Of a DNA stretch of 64,000 nucleotides, positions 34,001 through 44,726 are shown one piece after another. The notes under the pieces are model-generated. The model did no database searches. It had not been told where the DNA came from and was given only the letters and a program-made list of their open reading frames with translations. Numbering within the stretch: position 1 is the first letter of the stretch; each line of letters opens with the position of its first letter. The stretch is from Trichoderma breve (Eukaryota; Ascomycota; Sordariomycetes; Hypocreales; Hypocreaceae). The translations under genes were made by a program, and so were the position numbers. The stretch is from positions 6,572,001 to 6,636,000 of the forward strand of contig NC_079232.1 in assembly GCF_028502605.1 (NCBI RefSeq). The letters are read 5' to 3'.

Positions 34001-37000
34001 AGCGGGATGGGATGGTAATACGGAGCACTCCGTATTTCAAGACAAGGGGTACATAGAGAGGGGACCCCCGTTTATGACGCGCGGGTTGTATAACAGCGCC
34101 AGTACTAGCACTCTATCCTCATCCAAGTCTCACGGGCCGGCGCGTGAGAATGACGGACGGAGCCTGTTCAGCGTTTGATGTTTCAACTACTGCCAAATTT
34201 GCTCGTGATTACCGTTACCAAATACGGGCATCACGGAGACGAGAGGAGGTACTTGAAGATACTCGCGATGATGGCTTTTGCTTGTTTCTGGTGCTAAAGC
34301 GAGTAGCTCCGAACTCAGCCGCAGCTCAAGTGTTTCAGAAAGGCCATCGCCATTCGATCTACGGCAGCTTTTCCCAGAAATGCGCGACTTAGTTCTGTGC
34401 CTGAGAGGGGAAAGTGGTCTGTGATGACGGTTTGAAGTATTTTTAAATCTTTAGCTTAAGAAGATCGTATAGTCAGCATGAAAAAGAGAAAAAAGAAACC
34501 GAGAAAGGCGGAACAAGGTGAGAGGGAGTTGTGGTGTCGACGCTGCATTAGTGTGAGTGAAGATCACAAAGAGAAAAAAAAATGAGATGGCGTCGATGTG
34601 CCTGGTTTATTGCTGGTTCTGGCCAAGAGATCGTCGCCAAAGGTTTCAGCCGTTTGAAACACATCTCGTGGATTGAAGAAATTTCTTTGGCTCGGCTCGT
34701 TTCCTTTTACCTCTTGGGGGCTTTTTGAATGAATCAATTGCAGAAGAGGCTGAGACATTTGACTCACTTTTGCCCGCTCATCCCTGAACCGGCAAACCGT
34801 TTTCTCTCTGTAAGCAGCAGCCCCCTGTCCCGTTTCTCCTCTCACGTTCCCACGCAAAAGGGAAGCGCGCAAAAAAATAGAAGGGGAAAAAGAAACCAGA
34901 GAGAAAACAGCAGGTCAGCAAGACGAGAAAAGCCCGAGCGTACGGCACACGCGCGCAGGCACAGGCACAGGCGCTGATGAGATGCATATGAGCATCGACC
35001 ATCTCAAGTCAATACGACCCGTCGCCTCCTTCGGCCTTGGCTAGACGCGCCTCTGCGGGTTAATTGCGAAGCTACTACGAGTGCTACTCCAACAGGGGGG
35101 GAGGCAGGCCAGGCTTGTTCGCTTTTCACGCTGTTGTCTTCGTTCGGTTCCTTTTTTTATGAAATTGTGTTGGCGCAGAAATGGAGCGACAGGGGCTGCA
35201 AGTTGTCATTGGTTCGAGCGTGTTAGTGCCGTTTATTAATTGTCTTTTTTACTCTGTGTCGTGGCAGAGAAGCCATGGCTGGCTATCCCTGCTGCCACAC
35301 AGCTTTGATTTCCCACTCACACTCACACAATCACACACACACACACTCTCACACGCACTTTACGCCCAGACAACTCAAAGACACCCGCGCACCCCTGAGC
35401 TAAACAAAAAAAGAAAAGAAGACCAAGAAAAAGAGAGTGAGAAAAAGAGAGAAAAAAAAGAATGTGTGTGGTAGGGGACGAGGGATCGATATCACCCTAC
35501 CCGAACCAGTCACGTTCCGCCATTTTCCAGCCGTTCAGCAGGTCAAGGTTTGAACTCCGTAGTAATCGCCGAAGTCAAAAGCAATTAATAGCACATAGAT
35601 TAAAATAAATAATTACAGAGAGACATTGATCAACAGAGACGGACATCCGGCCGCCTGTAAACGCAAACGCGTATTTTGCACATGGACCAACAAGATTTCG
35701 CAGCCGTCCATGCACACTGTCTACTCCGTATAAAGTACTACCTCATGTTGCCTTCAATTCCATTGGTACTGTACTCGTAGTGGCACGATGAGTACATCTA
35801 AGTATGGCTGCATGGTTCTCCTTGTACCGATACGAGTACCGCGTACTTGTGAGTACATCCATCCATGGACAACGGGAGATGGGAGATGGAGAAAAAAGCA
35901 AAACGGAGATGGGAATTGCTGGCTTGTCACGCTAGAGAGCGCACGGATTGCTGCTATTGCTGGTAACACGGGGGGGCTACATCACGAAGAAGTGGGAACA
36001 GCATCGTCATGGCTTGGTTTGTCGTTTCTTTTTTTTCTTTTCTGATTCTTTTCTTGGGGTGGCCCTTGTCGTAGTTTCTATTTGATCGACAGAGATTTGC
36101 GGGCAGTGAGATGGAGATGGAGGTGACATCAACCGCCCTGTGTCGGGTCGAGGTACGGGCTGGAGATGGCGATGGTTCATGTTGGGTACTTGGATGTACG
36201 CGGCTGAGACAGAGCTGCAGTACATATCAAGGTAATGTAATCACACGTTGAGATGCATCCATGCTACCTTCACAAGGCAGCCAAATAGAAGGCAGAAACA
36301 GACCACGGTAGCACCGACGCAAAGGTGCTTGTGCTCGCTCGCACGAATCAGGCACCGCAGCAACGCACCACAGTCTCTCTCTGTCTCTCTGTCTCTCTGA
36401 TTCTGTATCTCTCGTCTATTGTCTCGCTGTCTCTCTTCAGTGCCGCCCACGACAAGCCACTGACTGATCCATCTTACACAGATGCCGTGCCGTGGCTCTC
36501 CATGCCGATCGAGACCTGCAGCAGCCAAGCAGAGAAAAAGGCTCCAAATCCAAGACATTCTCACTGGGGATCCGCCCATCCTTCCTAGGCGGACCCGCGA
36601 GACTAAACCAAGCTCTTAGTACTAGCTTCAAGGTAATAAAGCCCGGTCCTACCTCACAGATTAATCAAAAAAAGCAAATGCAAATCCTCTCTTCTTACTT
36701 GTACCCCCAGAGCTGCGAGCAATTTAACCCGAGTCGAGTGCTAGTGCCGGAGCCTTCGCACTTTGCCCAGACAAGCAGTAACTTGGGAACAAGGAATAAG
36801 CAACCCATCATCAGCTAAACCAGCACGGACTTGCGTCTATTCTCCCCCCCCGACGCGATCCAAGCAACCCAAGTTACAAATCCATTCATCAGCCGGACGG
36901 ATCCAGGGTGCAGTAGCACGTACAGAAGAGAAGCACTTGGCCCGGAAGAGGTAAGAGTGAGGGCGTGGTACCTGTATTAGCTCTGGAGTAGTTGCCCTAG

Positions 37001-39618
37001 CTGCTTTCTCACTCGTCATTTGATGTGATTTTATCGTTTTGTTTGTTTTGTTGATTTATTTTTTAATTTTACCTCGTCATTTTTTGTCTTGTCCATCGAG
37101 GCTAGCCCGGGATGCATCATTTTGTTTTTTTCAGCTTCCGCCAATAAATCGCCGGGGCTTGCATGGCTTTCCTTTCTGTGAGGAGAAAACAAACAATTGG
37201 GCAAGCAATCAGAAATGCAAATTCCAGCTTTTCCCCCGGCCTTCGCTTGCCTGCTCGCCTCTGCCCACCTCCTCCCTAGCCTCTGTCTTGTCCTTGGCTC
37301 GTTCTCGTCTGCATCTGCGTCTGCATCTGGTTCTGCGTCTGCGCCTTCACTGTCTTTTGTCTGGTTTTTACTTTGTATCGTCGTGTCGTGTCGTCTGCTC
37401 TGGGCCTCACCGTCTCCTCTTTTCTCCTTGCTATTACTGCTGCAGCTGCCCATCTATTGGCTGTGCTGCAATCCTAGGGCCTGTATAATATACACACATA
37501 TCCTGATCGTAATGCGGCCAAGCCTGCGTCTCCTCCCCTCATTCCCTCTTACATGGGCTTGTACCCAGTACTGCCGCCGCATCTCTCTCCGCGATCGAGC
37601 CCTCGCACATGCTTCCAAATTTGAATGCTTGCTTTTGCTTCAGTAGCTGCAAATGATATTGATGACGGTCCAGCCCCCAAGCGCAAAGCCCAATCAATCA
37701 CTATTACTCGTACATACATACATACAGGCTCACATCTTGCAGAAGAGGGTGGACAATCCACCGCTAATCCGTTCGGGGGTGTTTTGGTTTTTGATTTTTG
37801 ATTGCACGCATTCTCCACGCCAAAAGAGACATGGATTGGCCCCGAGCAAGGCAAACTCCATGGCCCTCTGAGCTGGACTCGACTTGATCCATGTACTGTA
37901 CTCTGTACGGTTGCTTCTGGACTGACTTGATCTGTTCAGTCTTATGCCTGAACCGACCCCCCCAGTCTGGTCTGGTTCTGGTCTACGCATCTTTTTCCTT
38001 CTCTCCAGCTCTCGGCCTCCTTGTTTCCCGCGCCCTTTCCTTATCTCTCCATCTCCGCCGTTCCGTTCTCCATCTCGCCATCTCTCTCTCTCTCACTCAT
38101 CCCGATACACGCAAAACTCGGGGCGTTTTTTCCCTTACCCACCCAGCACCGTATCATATTGTATCGTGCTGCTTCTAGCGGTGCTAACTGGCGCTACTTG
38201 GCTCCGTACTGGCCATCACCTTGTTTCAGCCCGTTTATTACCTACTATATTCTATATTACGAGTACATTCCATTATTACCTATCATGGTTATTACTGCCT
38301 CTTCTGCCTAACAAGCACAAGTACTAGGTAGGCAGGCATTGGTTTTATGATTTTATTAACATGATGATTTTGTGTCTTACCTCGTCTCCCTGCCCAAAGG
38401 CCTGACCCCCCGGAAGCTGGCGCACTTTTCGAAAACCCCCCGACAGAGAAGAGAGCCCAGAAGCTTAGAAAGGTACACCACGAGTACCTCGGCCGGCGGT
38501 ACCGTCTGTGCGACGCAGCACAAGACATCTACAAGACGCGCGAGTACCTCAGCTGCACTATACTGTACCCATCCAGGTACCTAGTACGGTATTATTGCTA
38601 CAGCAAGGTCTTATTACAATTACAATTACTATTTGCAAGCAATAATCGCCAACAGCGCAAAAACAGCACAGCTCAGCACAATACAGAACAAAACAGCCCC
38701 CGCTAGCCTTGATTCTGCTGCCGCCACTCTATTTGCTACAGCAAGCCCCTCGTCGCCTCTCTGTGCCTCTCGATTTGCTTTTATTTGATTCCTGGCTCGC
38801 CTAATCCTGCTACAATTTCACGGGCTGTCCCGGGCGCTGCGATTGCCCACTGAAGGCCAGCTGCAGCGCTAAACCAGGTACTAGAAGCTACTTGGGCCCT
38901 GCTAAAGCCCGCTAGCACACTCGCGCAGCCGGAGCCTTGGCCAGCCGTTAGCACGTGTACCTGCGACAAAGTACCGGCCCCGTACTGGGCTACTCCGCAG
39001 CGGTCCCCAGGCCACGGCCATACCTTGCGCTACCTTGCAAAGTACCGCGCAGCAGTACCTGACAGTACTTTGCGCGGCGTACTCTCGTACAGGCGCCGTT
39101 CCTTCCTTTCTTCTCTTTCCCTCCCGCAGCCACAACCGCCCGGCCTCACCTTCCCATTGCTCGCGCTCTCACACGCACATTCTTCTTCCTAACTCCTCCT
39201 TATCCTTATCCTCTCCCTGCGTTTCTTCTCCCTGTTCTCTCTTGTCTCTTGTCTCTTCTCGCGCACAACTCCTCGCTCTTTTTACACTTCACTTCACTCG
39301 TTTTCTTGTGTGTTTCTATTGATTTTTTTGCTTTGATTTTTCTTCTTGCTTTTGCTTTTGCTTCCTCGTTCGCTTCGCCCAATTCATTCCAATTCCTAGT
39401 TGCGCCTTCGAACCAAAACAAAACAATCCGCCATCCCGCCTGTTCGAAGCCAGAAAATCAACGCATCGCAACGCAACAGCCGCCACTCGCTTACTGCTAT
39501 ATTTGCTGCGACAACAAGAGACAAAAGAAGAAGAAGAACAAGACAAAAAGGGAACAAGAGGAGGATCAACACCATTTCCCCAGCTCACCAGGGCCGTCAG
39601 ATGTGAGGCGCTCTCTCA
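31095..39618. other. 8.5-kb gene-poor region ahead of the C2H2 regulator, with low-complexity tracts and GTAC clusters
   Basis: No gene could be supported on either strand. Low-complexity tracts occur at about 31565-31600 (CT), 35310-35358 (CA/CT), 36363-36435 (CTCTCTGT) and 37310-37350 (CTGCGT-like hexamers). GTAC is dense at 35734-35857 (8 sites) and 38473-39091 (16 sites). A perfect inverted repeat lies at 34017-34036. The last 500 bases (from about 39100) are strongly CT-rich then A-rich, as expected of a long mRNA leader for the gene at 39619. Some of the region could produce non-coding RNA, but nothing in the sequence proves it. Confidence 0.5.
34017..34036. repeat. Perfect 9-bp inverted repeat with 2-bp spacer
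   Basis: AATACGGAG and CTCCGTATT are separated by CA. Related CTCCGTA/TACGGAG strings occur nearby at about 33995, 35553 and 35724. It could be a factor-binding palindrome or the remnant of a small element end; it is too short and not T-tailed enough to call a terminator. Confidence 0.6.
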
Positions 39619-41673
39619 ATGGACCCAACTCTGCAGTCTCACCAGCTCCACCAGCTGGGCCAGCCTCAGTCTCAAATGGTGTCTCAGTTCCAGCAGCCAC
39701 ATCTGCAGCAGCAGCTCCAGCAGCAGTTGCAACAACAGCAGCAACAGCAACAGCAGCTCGACTCGGCCACTCCTCAGGATGTCCTCGTCGAGGCGCGCAA
39801 GAACCTGCAGGTCCTGATCGACTCGGGTCTGTCCAAGGACCTGCTTCACCAATGGGTTGACGACGATTCCTTTTCTGTCCAGCTTTCGTTCCCGGGCCAG
39901 GCACCGCCATCCACATCTACATCTACTCCTCCGGCTTCTACCGCCACTCCCATCCCCTCGCCGCTGCTCTCTCATCCCGTCTCTGTCTCGCCCTCGCATC
40001 ATCTGCAGTCTCCTCAGGCTTCAGCTCTCGCTCCTCCGCAGAATCAGTCTGCTCCTACGCCCGTCTCCGCCGCCGTCCACAGCTCTCCCGTCGCGTCTCT
40101 GTCGGCTTCATCCGCCGCCACTTCTCCCATTCCCGTCTCCAGCTCCGGCACTCTTGCCAGCTCGACGTCTCCCGTCAACGGCGCACCTCCTTCTATCGCA
40201 ATAATCAAAACAGAGCCCTCCTCCTTCGCCGACGATGTGTCGAGGGCCTGGGCCGCAGCAGCCGTGCTGCCACAAGCCCCCAATTCCTTGTCCGGAGCCC
40301 CCCAAGCCCAGGCATCGCGGACGGCTGCAGCGGGCGGCATCGTCAAGTCTGATGCCTCGACCTTCATCTCGCCATCGATGCCGTATCTCCACCACCGTCC
40401 TCGCATCTCCGTCTCTTCAACTAGCTCAGGATCCTCTGGCCATGCTTCTGTGTGGTCCGTCAACTCCGCACGGTCATCCATGTCTTGGGCATCGGCTTCA
40501 TCTTCGCGCACTCAGGCATCGCTTCCCATGACTCCCGCTTCTTCTTCCTCAGCCAACAAGACCAACATCTACTGGTGTACCTCATGCGAGACCAGCTTCA
40601 AGCGAAAGTATGACTGGAAGCGTCACGAGGATGAGTTTCACGAGCGTTGGAGAAAGTATCCCTGCCCCGAGCCAGGCTGTAACCGCAGTTTCTGGGGCTC
40701 CAACTCGTTCAACCAGCACCACAAGCAGTGCCACGGCTGCAAGACGTGTCCCCACGCAGAAAAGGTGGTCAAGTTTCTCCGCAAGCGCAAGTACTGGGCC
40801 TGTGGTTTCTGCTCTGCCCTTCACCCTGCGCGCGAGCGACACGTTGAACATGTGGCCCGGCATTTCGAGTCTGGCCTGGGCAAGGCCGAGTGGATGCACT
40901 CGAGAGTCATCTATGGCCTCCTGCATCAGCCACTCATCCACGGGGCCTGGGATGCTCTTGTGACGGCTAAGCAGGCTGAATTTGGTGGACGCCGTCCCCA
41001 GTTCAGTTGGCATCCGAGCAAGACGGGACGTGCTCAGGGCTTCCTGGAGAAGGAGAATCCCGGCCAGCTCCAAGACTTGCTCGAGTTCTTCTCCGGCGAT
41101 GAGGGCGAGGCTCAATGGATCGTCAGCGTTGCCTTTGACCTGTCCGATATGGCCTTTGCAAGCGCTCAACCGCCGGCTGCGGCTCCTTCACCGCAGCCGC
41201 AGTTTGCGCCCAACATGATGGCTCCTCCCTCCGGCTTCCCGCAGCAGCAGCAGCAACAGCAGCAGGATAGTCGCATGTCCTTTACGGCATTGCCCTCCCA
41301 AGCACCGCAGCAGATCCCCACTTCGAATCCCTTTGGTACCCCTTCTTACCGAGCCTCGGCAGCATTTGTTCCGTCCCAGGCGTTTCCCTCCTCGGTGCAG
41401 CAGCACTCACCCGATCTATCAACACCTTCTCCCATGACTTCTCAACTTGACAAGCGGGAGCTGCCCCCTATTCCCCAAGGCCATTCCTTGGCAGACGGCA
41501 TGATGGACTTTGAGTATTCTCCCGCCGCCCCAGTCATCTTTGAGGACTGGGAGAGCATTGCGAGCTCAACCTTTCTCGACACATCGGCACATCACCAGCA
41601 ACAGCAGCAGCAGCCCAACCAGGGTGCTGATTGGGGGATATCCCAATTTTACGGCAATTCGAATATGAATTGA
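39619..41673 (+). CDS. Polyglutamine C2H2 zinc-finger transcription factor
   Basis: Single exon, 684 residues. The N-terminus is glutamine-rich (about residues 20-48), followed by a long Ser/Pro/Ala-rich region. Zinc-binding motifs lie in the middle: YWCTSCETSFKRKYDWKRHE (about 316-335, completed by DEFH), YPCPEPGCNRSFWGSNSFNQ (about 346-365, then HHKQCH), and a third CGFCSALHPARERHVEHVAR then HF (about 394-415). A conserved block after the fingers (HSRVIYGLLHQPLIHGAWDA) is typical of a fungal-specific family with an extended zinc-finger region. More glutamine runs occur near residues 540-550 and 656-664. The ATG at 39619 is favoured because glutamine-rich sequence starts almost at once and the frame is shifted upstream. 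The target genes are unknown. The leader is long and CT-rich, and the upstream gap is unusual (see findings). Confidence 0.88.
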   Translation: MDPTLQSHQLHQLGQPQSQMVSQFQQPHLQQQLQQQLQQQQQQQQQLDSATPQDVLVEARKNLQVLIDSGLSKDLLHQWVDDDSFSVQLSFPGQAPPSTSTSTPPASTATPIPSPLLSHPVSVSPSHHLQSPQASALAPPQNQSAPTPVSAAVHSSPVASLSASSAATSPIPVSSSGTLASSTSPVNGAPPSIAIIKTEPSSFADDVSRAWAAAAVLPQAPNSLSGAPQAQASRTAAAGGIVKSDASTFISPSMPYLHHRPRISVSSTSSGSSGHASVWSVNSARSSMSWASASSSRTQASLPMTPASSSSANKTNIYWCTSCETSFKRKYDWKRHEDEFHERWRKYPCPEPGCNRSFWGSNSFNQHHKQCHGCKTCPHAEKVVKFLRKRKYWACGFCSALHPARERHVEHVARHFESGLGKAEWMHSRVIYGLLHQPLIHGAWDALVTAKQAEFGGRRPQFSWHPSKTGRAQGFLEKENPGQLQDLLEFFSGDEGEAQWIVSVAFDLSDMAFASAQPPAAAPSPQPQFAPNMMAPPSGFPQQQQQQQQDSRMSFTALPSQAPQQIPTSNPFGTPSYRASAAFVPSQAFPSSVQQHSPDLSTPSPMTSQLDKRELPPIPQGHSLADGMMDFEYSPAAPVIFEDWESIASSTFLDTSAHHQQQQQQPNQGADWGISQFYGNSNMN

Positions 41674-43505
41674 TCAAAGCGAAACCAAGCGAAAAAGAAG
41701 AAAACAAAAAATAATCAACTCGAGAAACCCCGACACTCTTTTATTACTATTACAGCCTTATTGGCATCGAGTCTTTATGTTGACGTTGCATCAAGCTATT
41801 TTCCTTAATCTCACCTGCGCGGCATCTCTTTTTATCCCATGTATTATCAGCAAACTAGCGCTACACAACGAACGTTTTCCTACTATGTCTTATTTGTCTC
41901 TGTCACATCATATCTATTTAACGGGCATGGAGCATCTCAGGGCAGCAGCAAACACTACTGCTTTACATATTGTTGCTGCCCTGATTAATAATGATAAATC
42001 CCCCTATTTTTTTCCTCTTACGAAAAAAAGCACGGGCACCTATCTATCCGCCCCCCTGATTTGAGCCAATCTATCTCACTCTATACCAATCTATCTTTTC
42101 CTTAATTTTCCTTATTGTTTTGTCCTATATATACATCTTATCGTGGAATCCACTCGAGGAAGGAGTTGGGAGGTAATCTATCGAGCCGGGTTAATGGTCT
42201 TGTCATTGTCGTTATTTTGAAGCAAGCTTTGCATGGCTAGTTTCGTGTTCTATTTGTCTTTGGAATGCTCGAAATCATATGCGCCGCGGATGAAAAAAGG
42301 GAGGACTTGGATTTGCTGTTTTTTTTTGTGTTTTGTTCCTAGCAGTTTATTAATCGGCCATGTACACAGGTATGAGGGTAGGGGATGGAAATCTGCAACA
42401 GGACTGGGTATGTAGTTAGTGCAGCGGAATAGACGGTTAAAATGATGATTATATTGGTTGAGACCTTTTTTTCTTTATGTCTATTTTCACAATTGGTGGT
42501 GATTTTAATTGTTGTAATGGCTGTTGTGTTGGTTTAATTTTTGATTTGGTAGAGTGAAGATGCCCGACTTTTTGTTTGCCGTATACCTCGCCACCCTTTG
42601 ATTCTTTGATCCTTTCACACACTTCTCTTTACCACGCTAATACCCATGAAAGCTTGCTCTGCCCTTTCTTCTTCCCCCATCCTTACAAAACACCCGCACG
42701 AGAAAGACGAGAGAAAACACAAGAAAAACCTGGAGCGACAGTCGCTCAAGGCGACAGAGATGCGAAAAATGTCTGACGTGAACAAAATCTACGCCCTCGC
42801 GAACCCGTACTCGGACGAGACACTGGCAATGCAAGAAAGCGAAGAGTCGTCATCACCGATAGCTTCTTTCTCGATAACCTAAAAATATCCAAGATGTGGC
42901 TTGAAAATTTGAACGTCCGTATCGCTCGAAAGTATGAAGCGTTTTCGTGGTGGCTAATAATAGCTTTCTAGGTTCAAGTTTTGTCCGCGTCGTTCCAAGG
43001 TCGATCCAAGAGTATCTGTTCGTTTCCAAAAGTATTTATTCGTTCCCGAGGAAACATGAGGGAAGATAAATGATTCAACCCAACTCAGCTTGTTCCAGCA
43101 TTGTGCTGCTCTAAATATACCCAAAGTCAAAGCAAGAAGGACGTTTTGACAGCTTTCCGTTGGTATCGACCCATGTGTTCAGTATTCGTCTGATCTGCAA
43201 ATAGGCGCTTCAGGGACGACATCGGATTTGTTCAGAGCCGTGGCTTTGTTTTCCCCTATGTGAATTGAAGCTTTCGACAACATTCATCAAGAAATGGGAA
43301 GCGTTGACGACGTTCAAATCACGGATGGACGTTCGACAAAGATTTGCGTCGCAGCAATACAGTTACTGCTGTCTGTATGGCAATCTCGAATAGCATATAA
43401 ACCGTCACTTCTTCCGGGACAAAGTTGGAGTTTCAAATCATCATCACTCTTCAGAACAATCTTCAGCAATACTACCTACTCAACTACACTCAGCTGATAC
43501 ACGCC
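41674..43505. other. Intergenic: 3' region of C2H2 gene and promoter of next gene
   Basis: No supported gene. The left part is AT-rich 3' sequence. A short frame at 42646-42882 (78 codons, MKACSALSSSPIL...) begins with ATG but has no motif. TATAAA at 43396-43401 lies about 250 bp before the ATG at 43647 and is a plausible TATA box for that gene. Confidence 0.45.
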
Positions 43506-43646
43506 AAACACCAGACCACAGTTCTCAACCTCCACAGCCAACCATTATACAGATACTAAACAGGACAGTTCTCATCCTCCACAGTCAATCGATTCACTGA
43601 CACCAAATAAAACAGTTCCCAAGCTCCACAGCATTCGCAATTCAAA
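43506..43646 (+). repeat. Three tandem 47-bp units in the 5' leader of the Ser/His-repeat gene
   Basis: Units of exactly 47 bases start at 43506, 43553 and 43600. The shared core is ACAGTTCTCAACCTCCACAG at 43518, with close copies at 43565 and 43612. The third unit ends on the base before the start codon at 43647. The copies are diverged, so this is not a recent array. Confidence 0.85.
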
Positions 43647-44726
43647 ATGGGCAACGGACCTTCCAAGGAGAGCTCCAAGAAGCATTCTTCTTCCAAGCAT
43701 GGCGCTTCGTCCGAGCACAAGCGCAAGTCCAAATGCTGCAAGGGCAGCACATGCAAGAATTCGGAGCAGGATCCCGCCACTCTGCGGGCTGTGTTTGCTC
43801 TAAGACACGACTTTTTAAAAAAGCTGCCCAGCCCAGAATTCATGCTCGAGAGCCATCCTGCTTGGCGAACACTGACCAAAGATGAACAGGGCAAGGCCCA
43901 ACAGCTGAAGGCCAACTTCCAGGATACCACCGATGAACAGTTGCAGGCCTTTGTCGACGACTGGCAGCGCGATTTCCCCGAAGATATGGACTATGGGTAC
44001 AATGTCGAAGAAGACACGCTTTACCCTCAAGAAGCACGATCCCCTGAGAATATTCTCTATATTTTCCAGGAAGAGCGCAGCAAGCTTAACAGTAAGGAAC
44101 CTGAGCGTGGACGTACTAGGGAGCGGCAACCCGATATCGATCATGAAACGCTCAAGAACCTGCATTCTCGGCCCAACACTCCCCCCATGCCTGGCATGGT
44201 CCCAGAGGATTATGCCGAGCTTCGAGAAGAGCTTAGAAATGCCGGCGCAGATCCGGATGCTACTCCAAAGGCTTCTGCTTCTAGACCGTCTGGTGATGGG
44301 CATTCCTCATCGAAGCACTCTTCGTCAAAGGAGCACTCTTCGTCAAAGCACTCCTCCTCGAGGCACTCCTCTTCGAAGCACTCTTCGTCAAAGGAGAACT
44401 CTTCGTCAAAGGAGCACTCTTCCTCGAAGCATTCCTCGTCCAGGCATTCTTCTTCAAAGCATGGCTCTTCTTCCTCTTCGAGGCCTTCTGGATCCAAGTC
44501 ATCCTCTTCGAAGGAGAAGAGCAGCTCTCACGGTCACAAGAGCTCTCATGGTCACAGCAGTTCTTCTCACGGTCACAAGAGCTCTTCTCACGGTCACAAG
44601 AGCTCTTCTCACGGTCACAAGAGCTCTTCTCACGGTCACAAGAGCTCTTCTCACGGTCACAAGAGCTCTTCTCACGGTCACAAGAGCTCTTCTCACGGTC
44701 ACAAGAGCTCGTCTTCTCGCCACTAA
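43647..44726 (+). CDS. Probably N-myristoylated protein with Ser/Lys/His repeats, unknown function
   Basis: Single exon, 359 residues, no family recognised. It starts MGNGPSKESSKKHSSSK: Gly2 with Ser6 and following lysines fits an N-myristoylation signal, and CCKGSTC (about residues 31-37) could be palmitoylated, so membrane attachment is inferred. Residues about 40-190 form a non-repetitive, probably helical part (RAVFALRHDFLKKLPSPEFM, QAFVDDWQRDFPEDMDYGYN, PGMVPEDYAELREELRNAG). The C-terminal third is repeats: first SSSKH/SSSRH/SSSKE pentads, then heptads of SHGHKSS, about nine in a row with the later ones nearly identical at DNA level. The antisense frames are also open only because of the repeats. 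The His-rich heptads could bind metal or be heavily phosphorylated; no direct evidence. A TATA box and a 3 x 47-bp leader repeat precede it. Confidence 0.8.
   Translation: MGNGPSKESSKKHSSSKHGASSEHKRKSKCCKGSTCKNSEQDPATLRAVFALRHDFLKKLPSPEFMLESHPAWRTLTKDEQGKAQQLKANFQDTTDEQLQAFVDDWQRDFPEDMDYGYNVEEDTLYPQEARSPENILYIFQEERSKLNSKEPERGRTRERQPDIDHETLKNLHSRPNTPPMPGMVPEDYAELREELRNAGADPDATPKASASRPSGDGHSSSKHSSSKEHSSSKHSSSRHSSSKHSSSKENSSSKEHSSSKHSSSRHSSSKHGSSSSSRPSGSKSSSSKEKSSSHGHKSSHGHSSSSHGHKSSSHGHKSSSHGHKSSSHGHKSSSHGHKSSSHGHKSSSHGHKSSSSRH
44297..44719 (+). repeat. In-frame coding repeats: 15-bp (SSSKH) then 21-bp (SHGHKSS) units
   Basis: Minisatellite inside the preceding gene. From about 44297 to 44480 the period is 15 bases with variable third codon positions. 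From about 44526 the period becomes 21 bases. The units from 44566 to the end are almost identical, which points to recent expansion by slippage or unequal exchange, so copy number is expected to vary between strains. Confidence 0.85.

Noticed and set aside
37031..37453. Minus-strand frame of 140 codons with a DADADADE tract
   Set aside because: The acidic tract is a reading of a CTGCGT-type hexamer repeat; no motif, no splice support, and the opposite strand is equally open.
39566..40002. Minus-strand frames opposite the polyglutamine start of the C2H2 gene
   Set aside because: Leucine-rich antisense readings of CAG repeats; the plus strand encodes clear zinc fingers in one 684-codon frame.
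44210..44723. Open frames on the minus strand (EEECFDEEC-like and ALVTVRR-like repeats)
   Set aside because: They are antisense readings of the in-frame 15- and 21-bp repeats of the Ser/His-repeat gene; repeat DNA without stops is open in several frames.
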